A stretch of DNA of 64,000 nt. Source: Muribaculaceae bacterium (GTDB lineage Bacteria > Bacteroidota > Bacteroidia > Bacteroidales > Muribaculaceae). Shown piece after piece: positions 17,033 to 25,177 of the stretch. The number at the start of each line of letters is the position of its first letter. Positions within the stretch are counted from its first letter, which is position 1. The stretch spans positions 1 to 64,000 of the forward strand of contig JAFOXR010000044.1 in NCBI GenBank assembly GCA_017391675.1, in the 5' to 3' direction. The position numbers and the translations under genes were made by a program. A model generated the notes under the pieces. That model was not told where the DNA came from. It worked only from the letters and a program-made list of their open reading frames with translations, and did no database searches.

Positions 17033-17332
17033 TTAAATTATGTCTAAAGTATTTTCATATTCAATTTCACCCATAACAAGATGTTTCACATCGTCCATCT
17101 CAATATTGTTATCGGGGTCTTTTCGTAGATTTTTCTTTACATAATTCACAATCCGATTAATGTATGCTTCACTATCGGAAGGTTCCTCTTCGTCGTCATC
17201 TTCGTCATCGTAGAAATCATACATTGTATCCATTAATAACAAAATGTCATTATCGCTATATTTATCTTTCATAGCAACTGGAACATAATTGCGGATAAAA
17301 TCTATCGCATCATTTTCGTCAAATGTACTCAT
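17033..17332 (-). CDS. Acidic hypothetical protein, 99 aa
   Basis: A small cytoplasmic protein with a strongly acidic centre (DFYDDEDDDEEEPSDSE, about residues 51-67) between helical segments IDFIRNYVPVAMKDKYSD and INRIVNYVKKNLR. It has no membrane segment or signal peptide and no recognisable catalytic motif. Spacing of 3-4 bases to rimM and to the OmpA-like gene shows it is a real operon member. The clustered acidity may mean metal or protein binding. No function can be assigned. Confidence 0.75.
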   Translation of the reverse strand: MSTFDENDAIDFIRNYVPVAMKDKYSDNDILLLMDTMYDFYDDEDDDEEEPSDSEAYINRIVNYVKKNLRKDPDNNIEMDDVKHLVMGEIEYENTLDII

Positions 17333-17335
17333 AAT

Positions 17336-17872
17336 TCAAATGTCTAGTAATCCCTCTGGCAGGGACATTGTTAATGTTTTACTGTTAATGTCAATATCTA
17401 TAATGAAATCATCGGTTGCAGGTATGAATATATCTTTATCGTTCTGGGTTATAATGAACAAGAAATTTTCGGTGCTGCAATCAACATTTGTAATAGTTCC
17501 TAATATTTCGTTTTCTTCATTTAAAAGGCTAAATCCAATAAAATAATCAAGAGGAAGTTCATCTTCACTTGACATTACCTCTTCCTGAATACTCTTGAAC
17601 TCATTCTTGTGGGCATAGATTTTATGATTTACTAAAGTCTTTGCACTAGTATCATTATCTATTCCTTCAATTTTAATTAGTAGAGTAGAATCTGTTTTAG
17701 TACGCCTGCTTTCAGGAAAAAAAGGAACATAAATTCCGTTAATTTCAGATATAAGGCATTCCAAAGGGATTATTGTATCAATATCATAGTCAAATGAAGC
17801 AGAAATCTCTCCATTTATCCCATGAGGCTTATTGTATACCCCTATCTCGATGAGCTCTTCACGCCTAATCAT
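17336..17872 (-). CDS. rimM: Ribosome maturation factor RimM
   Basis: RimM helps assemble the 3' domain of 16S rRNA in the 30S subunit, working with S19. The 178 residues show an N-terminal barrel starting EELIEIGVYNKPHGINGEISA and a C-terminal PRC-barrel with LPLDYFIGFSLLNEENEILG and a DIFIPATDDFIIDIDINSKT stretch. The IPA..DFI pattern is the usual RimM ending. It overlaps the end of DUF4290 by 4 bases and is followed after 3 bases by the acidic protein. Confidence 0.92.
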   Translation of the reverse strand: MIRREELIEIGVYNKPHGINGEISASFDYDIDTIIPLECLISEINGIYVPFFPESRRTKTDSTLLIKIEGIDNDTSAKTLVNHKIYAHKNEFKSIQEEVMSSEDELPLDYFIGFSLLNEENEILGTITNVDCSTENFLFIITQNDKDIFIPATDDFIIDIDINSKTLTMSLPEGLLDI

Positions 17873-18486
17873 TTTTTCTTTTTTGAATTCTTCTTTGAGT
17901 TGTTAGTTGCAGTTGTAGCTTCTTTAAAGACATGGAGCTTGTGCGTCGAGGGATCAAGTTTGATTCGTCCTCTTGAATAACAATATAAATCATTAAAAAT
18001 TTTCTCATCTTCAACATCTTCTTTGTTAATGCCGTATATGAGTTTTTTCATATGATTTGCGATAAGTAGTATCAAACTGTCACGCTCCTCCCCTTCTGGA
18101 TACTCGCAAGCCCTATAAATCATTTGTTCAATGATTTTTCCGTAGTGTCTGAACTTAATTGGCTCCAGATGATATGACACTGGGTCGGGAGATGTATGCA
18201 AATTTTCTTTTTGGATTACTTCATAAGGATAATCTATGTCTAATGAAAAATTTGACATGATTGCAAGATGGTCCCATAACTTGTGTTTGAATTCGGGAGC
18301 ATCTCTTAGCTGAGGGAACAAATTCCCCATACTCTGTATTATCGTATTTGCACAACGATTCCTTTCTTGTCTATCTTGAAGAGCTGTACAATATTCAACC
18401 ATTTGTTGAATGTTCCTTCCGTATTCCGGCAGTATTAATTGTCCTTTCTGGTTGTTGTATTCTAGCATAATATTGAATGATTTCAA
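17869..18486 (-). CDS. DUF4290 domain protein
   Basis: A 205-residue cytoplasmic protein of the Bacteroidetes-specific DUF4290 family. Recognisable parts are LPEYGRNIQQMVEYC near the N-terminus, DRQERNRCANTIIQSMGNLFP, KLWDHLAIMSNFSLDIDYPY and IANHMKKLIYGINKEDV. The C-terminus is a lysine tail. In other Bacteroidales, as I recall, DUF4290 is followed by murA and then rimM; here rimM follows directly with a 4-base overlap. Its function is unknown, but constant company with cell-wall and ribosome-assembly genes suggests a housekeeping role. Confidence 0.88.
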   Translation of the reverse strand: MKSFNIMLEYNNQKGQLILPEYGRNIQQMVEYCTALQDRQERNRCANTIIQSMGNLFPQLRDAPEFKHKLWDHLAIMSNFSLDIDYPYEVIQKENLHTSPDPVSYHLEPIKFRHYGKIIEQMIYRACEYPEGEERDSLILLIANHMKKLIYGINKEDVEDEKIFNDLYCYSRGRIKLDPSTHKLHVFKEATTATNNSKKNSKKKK

Positions 18487-18488
18487 TA

Positions 18489-18518
18489 CAAAGTTAAATT
18501 ATTAACTTAAAATGACAA
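18489..18518 (-). promoter_or_regulatory. Promoter of the DUF4290-rimM operon
   Basis: On the minus strand, TAACTTTG (complement of 18489-18496) and TTG (complement of 18516-18518), 19 bases apart, match the Bacteroidetes consensus just upstream of the DUF4290 start. Confidence 0.65.
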
Positions 18519-18575
18519 ATTGTGGATATAAATTATCCAACAAAATTTTCATCTTTTTGTTTTAAATGTTATTTG

Positions 18576-19262
18576 CTAAACTTTGTTTTTTGGTGTTGTA
18601 CTTTGAAATTCTTTCAGATATTCCGGAGTTGAATATGCAATGTCAATAAAATCATTGTTTCGGAAAGCTCTTTCGGATAAAGCCATCATATTCACTGCTT
18701 CAGGTTTAATGCCATGTATGAATTTCGCATCAGGGATGTTAAGCAAACCTTTGGCTTTATCGGAGCCGTTACCAAAAACAACCAGCTTCTTGTCTTTGAA
18801 TTCACTAAATGAATTTTCGTCAAGTATAAGAGGCTGCGGTGACATGACTTTATTCAGTGCAAGATCATATACACCGGTAAATACTTCATTTCTTCTAGCG
18901 TCAATCATTGGAATGAATAAAACATCTTCATCCCAAAACTCACGAAACATAACAGTTACAGTCAATAGTTCTAATGTACTTAGCCCTATTAACGGAATGT
19001 CGAGACCAAAACATAATCCTTTAGCTTCGGAAAGTCCTATGCGTAACCCAGTATAAGAGCCGGGACCAGTACACACCGATACTGCATCAAGTTTAATCCC
19101 GCGTGGTGTCGCATATGTAAGCATATCATTAATAAATGAGCTTAGAACCTTAGCATGATTCTGCCCTTCATAGTCCTCACGATGCTCTAATACCTCTCCT
19201 TCACTAGTGAGTGCAATAGAGCAAACATCGGTAGATGTATCAATATTTAATATGTTAGCCAT
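18576..19262 (-). CDS. tsaB: TsaB, tRNA threonylcarbamoyladenosine synthesis partner
   Basis: TsaB pairs with TsaD and TsaE to put the t6A modification on ANN-decoding tRNAs. The 228-residue protein has the ASKHA-type start ILNIDTSTDVCSIALTSEG, the conserved HAKVLSSFINDML helix and CTGPGSYTGLRIGLSEAKGL, the family's most conserved segment. It is single and divergent from yicC. A TAATTTTG box (complement of 19284-19291) lies about 21 bases before the start. Confidence 0.93.
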   Translation of the reverse strand: MANILNIDTSTDVCSIALTSEGEVLEHREDYEGQNHAKVLSSFINDMLTYATPRGIKLDAVSVCTGPGSYTGLRIGLSEAKGLCFGLDIPLIGLSTLELLTVTVMFREFWDEDVLFIPMIDARRNEVFTGVYDLALNKVMSPQPLILDENSFSEFKDKKLVVFGNGSDKAKGLLNIPDAKFIHGIKPEAVNMMALSERAFRNNDFIDIAYSTPEYLKEFQSTTPKNKV

Positions 19263-19361
19263 ATATTAATTCAAAAGTTAATGCAAAATTACAGTTTTTT
19301 CTGTTTTTATTGCTATTTCTTGGAAATAAGACACTATTTTTGCAAAAAAATATATATAGCA

Positions 19362-20237
19362 ATGATATTATCAATGACCGGATTTGGTAAATCGGTAGTT
19401 TCACTCGCAGGTAAAAAGATAACTGCCGAAATCAAATCATTAAATAGTAAACAATTGGATTTGCTGGTAAAACTGCCTCAATCCTATAGAGAAAAAGAAT
19501 TGGAACTGAGGAACGAGGTGTCTCGTTCTTTAGAGCGCGGTAAAGTTGAACTGTTTGTTACCACCGAACTCTCTGAAGAGACTTCGGCGGTAAATATTAA
19601 TATACCAATAGTTTCTTCATATAAATCTCAAATAGAGAAACTATCGGAAGAATTGTCAATACCTCTTCCCAATGATTGGTATGCTACATTGCTTAGATTA
19701 CCTGATGTGATGAAATCAGATAGTTCTGATGTTGTAGCTGATGAAGAATATGATGCATTGTTTAAAACAGTAAATCAAGCTATTAATGCGTTGATGGATT
19801 TTAGAAAACAAGAAGGAGATCGCTTGTATCACTTTTTTGCCGAGAAGATAAGCAATATACGCAAGCTGCTATCAGAAGTCGAACCATATGAAAAGGAACG
19901 GGTAGAAAAAATAAAAGCTAGAATACAGGATTCTTTGTCAAAGCTCGATGCCGTAGATTATGACAGAAATAGATTGGAACAAGAGTTGATATATTATATT
20001 GAGAAACTTGATATCAATGAAGAGAAACTCAGGTTAACGAACCATTTGGACTACTTCATGGAAACACTGGATAATGGTCATGGACAAGGTAAGAAATTAG
20101 GGTTTATTTCACAAGAAATGGGCCGTGAAATAAATACTTTAGGTTCTAAATCCAATCATGCTGAAATGCAGCGTATTGTAGTGAAGATGAAAGACGAACT
20201 TGAACAAATAAAAGAACAGGTTCTTAATGTAATGTAA
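19362..20237 (+). CDS. YicC/YloC family endoribonuclease
   Basis: From the ATG at 19362 the product is 291 residues, starting MILSMTGFGKSVV, which is the conserved start of the family. An upstream in-frame ATG at 19281 is rejected because it precedes the likely promoter box TATTTTTG at 19335-19342. The C-terminal domain has NRLEQELIYYIEKLDINEE and a GKKLGFISQEMGREINTLGSKS stretch, typical of YicC, which cleaves and promotes turnover of some RNAs. It begins a compact plus-strand run: 6 bases to gmk, which overlaps nadD. Confidence 0.93.
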   Translation: MILSMTGFGKSVVSLAGKKITAEIKSLNSKQLDLLVKLPQSYREKELELRNEVSRSLERGKVELFVTTELSEETSAVNINIPIVSSYKSQIEKLSEELSIPLPNDWYATLLRLPDVMKSDSSDVVADEEYDALFKTVNQAINALMDFRKQEGDRLYHFFAEKISNIRKLLSEVEPYEKERVEKIKARIQDSLSKLDAVDYDRNRLEQELIYYIEKLDINEEKLRLTNHLDYFMETLDNGHGQGKKLGFISQEMGREINTLGSKSNHAEMQRIVVKMKDELEQIKEQVLNVM

Positions 20238-20243
20238 TAAGCT

Positions 20244-20816
20244 ATGTCAAAGGGAAAATTGATTATATTATCAGCTCCGTCAGGTTGTGGTAAATCAACT
20301 ATTATTGGAGAAATCATTAAGAATCCTAGCTTGAATTTGGCTTTCTCAATTTCTGCTACAACGAGATTGCCCCGTGAAGGAGAAAAGCACGGTGTAAATT
20401 ATTATTTCTTGAGTGTAGATGAGTTTCAAGAAGCTATAAATAATAATGAATTGGTTGAATATGAGGAAGTTTATCCAGGCCGATATTATGGAACGCTTAA
20501 AAAAGAAATCGAGAGAATTTGCGACTCAGGTAAGAATGTGATTCTCGACATCGATGTTAAAGGCGGAATAAATGTTAAGTCACAATACGGTGATAAAGCA
20601 TTGTCGATATTTATAAAGCCTCCATGTGTTGAAGTGTTAAGAGAAAGGCTTTTAAATCGTGGTACTGAAACAGCCGAGTCTTTGGCTGAACGCGTGGGTA
20701 AAGCTGAATATGAAATTTCATTCTCTAAGGAATTTGATTGCATTGTTATTAATGATAAATTGAGTGAGGCTATAGCTGAAACAGAAACGATAATTAGTGA
20801 ATTTGTGAATAAGTAA
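20244..20816 (+). CDS. gmk: Guanylate kinase
   Basis: Gmk phosphorylates GMP to GDP. The 190-residue protein has the P-loop SAPSGCGKST (residues 9-18), the GMP-binding TTRLPREGEKHGVNYYF stretch and ILDIDVKGG with the Walker B aspartate. Size and motifs are standard. Its stop codon overlaps the nadD start by one base (TAATG), so the two are translationally coupled. Confidence 0.97.
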   Translation: MSKGKLIILSAPSGCGKSTIIGEIIKNPSLNLAFSISATTRLPREGEKHGVNYYFLSVDEFQEAINNNELVEYEEVYPGRYYGTLKKEIERICDSGKNVILDIDVKGGINVKSQYGDKALSIFIKPPCVEVLRERLLNRGTETAESLAERVGKAEYEISFSKEFDCIVINDKLSEAIAETETIISEFVNK

Positions 20817-21391
20817 TGAAAATAGGAATTCTAGGAGGTTCATTTAATCCTATTCATACTGGACATGCTATTTTAGCAAACTATATTACTCAACATACTG
20901 ATATTGAGCAATTATGGCTTATGGTGTCTCCGCAGAATCCCTTGAAAGATAATTTGGCGCAGTCTTATGATGTTCATCGATTGGCTATGGCTGAACTAGT
21001 TGCGCGTAAGTGTGATAATGTAATTACTTCAGGTTTTGAGTTTACATTGCCACGCCCCTCTTATACAATTGATACCTTACGGGCATTAAAAGAGAAATTT
21101 CCTCAGCATGAGTTTGTGCTGATAATAGGTGCCGATAACTGGAATGTTTTCAATCGGTGGAAAAATCATGATGAAATTCTTAAGAGTCATAAGATTATGA
21201 TTTATCCTAGGCAAGGATTTGATATTGATATACCTGTTGAGTTAGCTGGTTCTGTAACCAAACTCTCCTCTCCTATTATTGAGTTGTCATCAACTTATAT
21301 AAGGGAGCAGCTAAAGAATAGCATGAATATGAATTTTTATTTGCCTCAAGATGTATACAAGTACATTCTTGAACATAAATTATATAGGTAG
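20816..21391 (+). CDS. nadD: Nicotinate-nucleotide adenylyltransferase
   Basis: NadD makes deamido-NAD from nicotinate mononucleotide and ATP. The 191 residues contain the nucleotidyltransferase GGSFNPIHTGHAIL (residues 7-20), the family's GADNWNVFNRWKNHDEIL and the closing SSTYIRE. The start codon overlaps the gmk stop. DUF5063 follows after 5 bases. Confidence 0.97.
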   Translation: MKIGILGGSFNPIHTGHAILANYITQHTDIEQLWLMVSPQNPLKDNLAQSYDVHRLAMAELVARKCDNVITSGFEFTLPRPSYTIDTLRALKEKFPQHEFVLIIGADNWNVFNRWKNHDEILKSHKIMIYPRQGFDIDIPVELAGSVTKLSSPIIELSSTYIREQLKNSMNMNFYLPQDVYKYILEHKLYR

Positions 21392-21396
21392 ATTTT

Positions 21397-21918
21397 ATGG
21401 AAGAAACTTCTTTATCTCGAAATAGCTTAATGCTTATAGCAATGGCAAATGAATATTGTCATGTGCTTGAGAATGCTCAAGAAAATGAGTACATTGAATT
21501 TGTTGACAAAATGTTGAAATTGTTGCCTCGCATATATATGTCAGTAACTGATGTGGAAGAAAAAGAAGACGAAGAATCTATGGTTTATATTGAATCCTAT
21601 CTGCAAGAAACTGAATATAACTCGGTGAGAGAAGCTTTATATCAAGTGCTTGGAGATAAAGATGACTATTTGGAAGTCTTTGAGGAAGATATGAAATATT
21701 CTGATGCTCCTATATTGACTACTATATCAGAGAATTTGTCAGATTTATATCAAGAAATGTACAATTTAGTTATGTCAGTGAAAAATTCTCCTGCAGAGGT
21801 GGCGAATGATATTATCCTGTCATTTAAGACCAATTTTAGTGAGTATTGGGGCCAAACATTAGTTAATGTATTAAGAGCGTTGCATAATGTGAAATATAAT
21901 AATGAAATAATTGACTAA
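21397..21918 (+). CDS. DUF5063 domain protein
   Basis: A 173-residue, acidic, all-helical cytoplasmic protein. It fits the DUF5063 family common after nadD or near it in Bacteroidetes (family recalled from memory): NSLMLIAMANEYCHVLENA at the start, LKLLPRIYMSV in the middle and FKTNFSEYWGQTLVNVLRALH at the end. It has no signal peptide and no catalytic motif. Tight spacing (5 bases from nadD, 13 bases to the next start) places it in the gmk operon. Its function is unknown. Confidence 0.8.
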   Translation: MEETSLSRNSLMLIAMANEYCHVLENAQENEYIEFVDKMLKLLPRIYMSVTDVEEKEDEESMVYIESYLQETEYNSVREALYQVLGDKDDYLEVFEEDMKYSDAPILTTISENLSDLYQEMYNLVMSVKNSPAEVANDIILSFKTNFSEYWGQTLVNVLRALHNVKYNNEIID

Positions 21919-21931
21919 TAATACCATAAAT

Positions 21932-23224
21932 ATGAATACATACATTAAATCGCTAATCGAATTCCTGGATAGTAGTGTTTGTAATTTTTGTGCAGTTGAG
22001 ACTGTCAAGAATCAGTTGAATGCTAATGGTTACAAAGAACTGAAATTTTCTGACTCATGGACTTTGGAGAAGAATGGTAAGTACTATGTAACAAAGAATG
22101 ATTCAGCTATATTTGCTTTTGTTCTAGGAGATAAGTCTCCTGCTGAAACTGGATTTAAGATTATTGCTGCTCATAGCGATTCCCCTTGTTTCAGAGTCAA
22201 GCCTAATGCTGAAATTAAAAGCGAGAAAGGTGTTGTCAAATTAAATACTGAAGTATATGGGGGGCCAATACTTTATACTTGGTTTGACCGTCCCCTATCG
22301 GTAGCTGGACGCGTAATACTAAAAGGGAAAGATGTCCTTAACCCGATTACAAGGATAATTAAAGTTGATCGTCCTATACTTTTAATACCTCATTTAGCTA
22401 TTCATTTTAATCGTTCGGTTAATGATGGTAATCATCTTTCAAAACAGAAAGACATGTTGCCAGTAATCGGTATTTTTAATGAAATAGCCGAAAAGGATAA
22501 TATTCTGTTGAATACTATTGCAAATGAATTATCAGTATCTATTGATGATATTCTTGATTTTGATTTGCTTGTGTACGATACTCAGAAGGCGGGTTTAGTA
22601 GGTCTGCATGAAGAGTTCATATCTTCGGGAAGATTAGATGATTTAAGTATGGTGCATGCATCGTTAATGGCATTGCTAGAGGGAACCGATACAAATTCAA
22701 CTCGCATTATTGCAATTTTTGATAATGAAGAAACCGGCAGCGGTACAAAGCAAGGTGCTGCATCACCAGTTCTAAAGAATATAATGAAGAGAATTTGCCG
22801 TAACTATAATGATAATTCTGAGGAATTCATGAGAGCATTATCAAAGTCTTTTATGATTTCTGCTGATAATGCTCACGCATTTCACCCGAATTATGCTGAA
22901 AAGTACGATCCAACTAATCACCCTTCAATTGGAGGAGGACCAGTTATCAAGATTAATGCAAATTGCAAATATATGACCGATGCCCATTCTGCAGCTATTT
23001 TCCGCAGTTTATGTGAAGCATCAGGCTCTCCGTATCAGTATTTTGTTAATCATTCTGATGTAGCTGGAGGCTCTACACTTGGAAATATCTTGACATCACA
23101 GATTGATATTGAAGGAGTAGATGTAGGTAACGCATTGTGGGCAATGCATTCAGTGAGAGAAACTGGATCGGTTGAAGATCATTGCAATATGATAAAGGTA
23201 ATGAAATATTTTTTCAGTTGTTAA
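21932..23224 (+). CDS. M18 family aminopeptidase
   Basis: A 430-residue metallopeptidase that removes N-terminal (often acidic) residues from peptides in the cytoplasm. Metal ligands and catalytic residues are visible: AAHSDSPCFRVKP (His and downstream Asp region), GRLDDLSMVHA, IFDNEETGSGTKQGA with the catalytic Glu pair, and HSDVAGGSTLGNI near the C-terminus with the last His. I chose the ATG at 21932 over a TTG at 21911 because homologues start near MNTYIKSLIEFL and the TTG lies inside the preceding gene. Confidence 0.93.
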   Translation: MNTYIKSLIEFLDSSVCNFCAVETVKNQLNANGYKELKFSDSWTLEKNGKYYVTKNDSAIFAFVLGDKSPAETGFKIIAAHSDSPCFRVKPNAEIKSEKGVVKLNTEVYGGPILYTWFDRPLSVAGRVILKGKDVLNPITRIIKVDRPILLIPHLAIHFNRSVNDGNHLSKQKDMLPVIGIFNEIAEKDNILLNTIANELSVSIDDILDFDLLVYDTQKAGLVGLHEEFISSGRLDDLSMVHASLMALLEGTDTNSTRIIAIFDNEETGSGTKQGAASPVLKNIMKRICRNYNDNSEEFMRALSKSFMISADNAHAFHPNYAEKYDPTNHPSIGGGPVIKINANCKYMTDAHSAAIFRSLCEASGSPYQYFVNHSDVAGGSTLGNILTSQIDIEGVDVGNALWAMHSVRETGSVEDHCNMIKVMKYFFSC

Positions 23225-23235
23225 ATCTCCAAAAT

Positions 23236-23266
23236 TTGTACATAAAGGGAAAATAGACTAAATTTG
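23236..23266 (+). promoter_or_regulatory. Promoter of the phosphohexomutase gene
   Basis: TTG at 23236-23238 and TAAATTTG at 23259-23266 are separated by 20 bases. The ATG at 23312 is about 40 bases downstream. This placement argues against the GTG at 23264 as a start. Confidence 0.7.
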
Positions 23267-23311
23267 TGTACTTTCTTGAAAAATAAATTATTAATAAAAA
23301 TATACATTATT

Positions 23312-25060
23312 ATGAAAGACGAAGAATTGATTAAATCTGTTACTGCCAAAGCTACAACATGGCTTGGTGCAGATTACGATGAAGAAACACGCAATGAAGT
23401 GAAGAAGATGCTTGACAACGATGACAAAACTGAACTAATTGAGTGCTTCTACAAGGATTTGGAATTCGGAACAGGAGGTTTGCGTGGTATTATGGGTGTT
23501 GGTTCAAATAGAATGAACATATACACAGTTGGTGCAGCTACTCAAGGTTTGGCTAATTACTTGAAAGACGCTTTCAAGGATAAATCAGAAATCAAAGTTG
23601 TAGTTGGACACGATGTGCGTAATAATAGCCGTAAGTTTGCTGAAATTACTGCTAATATATTCTCTGCTAATGGCATTAAAGTATATTTGTTTGATGATTG
23701 CCGTCCTACTCCAGAAATTTCATTTGCAATTCGCGAGTTAGGTTGTCAGAGCGGTGTAGTTATTACAGCATCGCACAACCCTAAAGAATATAACGGATAT
23801 AAGGCATATTGGGAAGACGGAGCGCAAATGGTTGCTCCACATGATACCAATACTATTGATTATGTAAATAAGATACAGGGTGTACAAGAAATCAAATTCA
23901 ATGGAAATCCTGAACTTATTACAATTATTGGTGAAGATATTGATAAAATATATATCGACAGAATTAAGACTTTGTCTTTGAGTCCCGATGTAATTGCTAG
24001 ACAAAAGGATTTGAAGATTGTATATACTCCTATTCATGGTACTGGTAAGAATTTGATTCCTCGTTCATTGGCTGCATGGGGATTTGAGAATGTTATACAT
24101 GTTCCTGAACAGGATATTCAAAGCGGAGACTTCCCAACAGTAGAATCGCCTAATCCTGAAGTTCCTTCGGCAATGGCTATGGCAATAGCAAAAGCAAAGG
24201 AAGTAGATGCTGATATTATTATGGCTTCTGACCCTGATGCTGACCGTGTTGGTGTTGTGGTTAAGAATCTTAAGGGTGAATATGAACTGCTTAATGGTAA
24301 TCAAATCGTTATGATTTTCTTGTATTACCTGATGCAAAGAAATAAAGAACTAGGCACATTGACAGGAAAAGAGTACATTGTTAAAACGATTGTTACAACC
24401 GATACTGTTAAGAGTATTGCAGAAAAGCAGAACATTAAGCTATATGACTGTTTCACTGGTTTCAAGTGGATTGCAACAGTGATGAGAGAAAACGAAGGCA
24501 AAGCTCGCTATCTAGGTGGCGGTGAAGAAAGCTATGGTTTCTTGGCAGAGGACTTTGTTAGAGATAAGGATGCAGTTTCTGCAGTTTCATTAATGGCTGA
24601 AATCGCTGCTTGGGGCAAGGAAAAAGGCTTGGATATGAACGCTATCTTGATTGATATCTATAAGACATATGGATATTCTAAAGAAAAGGGCGTGTCGTTG
24701 GTAAGGCAAGGCAAGTCTGGTGCAGAAGAAATTGCTGCAATCATGAAGCAATTCCGTGAAAATCCGATTAAATCGCTTGCAGGTTCACCAGTTGTAATGG
24801 TCAAGGATTTTGCTACTCTTGAAGCAAAAGATATGACAAATGGTAATGTGGAAAAGCTTGATATGCCAGTTACATCTAATGTATTGCAGTACTTTACTGC
24901 TGACGGAACCAAGATTTCAATTCGTCCATCAGGAACTGAACCAAAGATTAAGTTCTATATGGAAGTGCATGATACATTGGCATCAGCTGAAGAGTATGAA
25001 GCTACTAATGTTAAAGCTGAAGAGAAATTGGCTGTAATTGCAAAAGAATTAGGTATTTAA
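23312..25060 (+). CDS. Phosphoglucomutase/phosphomannomutase
   Basis: A 582-residue alpha-D-phosphohexomutase that moves phosphate between C1 and C6 of glucose or mannose. Catalytic and binding loops are in order: the phosphoserine loop TASHNPKEYNGYK, the magnesium loop DPDADRVGV, the sugar loop GGEESYGF and the phosphate-binding RPSGTEPKIKFY. Length and loops match the long bacterial PGM class (PgcA-like), so glucose phosphate is the likelier substrate. It is monocistronic, with its own promoter and a strong terminator. Its product, glucose-1-phosphate, could feed the nucleotidyltransferase at 6 kb, which is inference. Confidence 0.95.
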   Translation: MKDEELIKSVTAKATTWLGADYDEETRNEVKKMLDNDDKTELIECFYKDLEFGTGGLRGIMGVGSNRMNIYTVGAATQGLANYLKDAFKDKSEIKVVVGHDVRNNSRKFAEITANIFSANGIKVYLFDDCRPTPEISFAIRELGCQSGVVITASHNPKEYNGYKAYWEDGAQMVAPHDTNTIDYVNKIQGVQEIKFNGNPELITIIGEDIDKIYIDRIKTLSLSPDVIARQKDLKIVYTPIHGTGKNLIPRSLAAWGFENVIHVPEQDIQSGDFPTVESPNPEVPSAMAMAIAKAKEVDADIIMASDPDADRVGVVVKNLKGEYELLNGNQIVMIFLYYLMQRNKELGTLTGKEYIVKTIVTTDTVKSIAEKQNIKLYDCFTGFKWIATVMRENEGKARYLGGGEESYGFLAEDFVRDKDAVSAVSLMAEIAAWGKEKGLDMNAILIDIYKTYGYSKEKGVSLVRQGKSGAEEIAAIMKQFRENPIKSLAGSPVVMVKDFATLEAKDMTNGNVEKLDMPVTSNVLQYFTADGTKISIRPSGTEPKIKFYMEVHDTLASAEEYEATNVKAEEKLAVIAKELGI

Positions 25061-25082
25061 CATTAAATAAGTTACAAATTGT

Positions 25083-25111
25083 AATGGCAACATAATGTTT
25101 ATGTTGCCATT
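25083..25111 (+). terminator. Terminator of the phosphohexomutase gene
   Basis: A 13-bp perfect stem (25083-25095 with 25099-25111) with a 3-base loop is followed by a run of T. It lies 22 bases after the stop codon. Confidence 0.9.
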
Positions 25112-25177
25112 TTTTATACTTTCATTTTTTTGATGTAACTTTGTTGCTATATTGGTTAATAACAAATTTATAAATAT

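Noticed and set aside
19281-19361. Longer N-terminus for YicC
   Set aside because: The extension contains the likely -7 box, and the family starts at MILSMTGFGKS.
23264-23311. GTG-started extension of the phosphohexomutase
   Set aside because: The GTG overlaps the -7 promoter box at 23259-23266.
24658-24912. Minus-strand open frames inside the phosphohexomutase and other large genes
   Set aside because: They are antisense shadows without promoters, signals or recognisable proteins.
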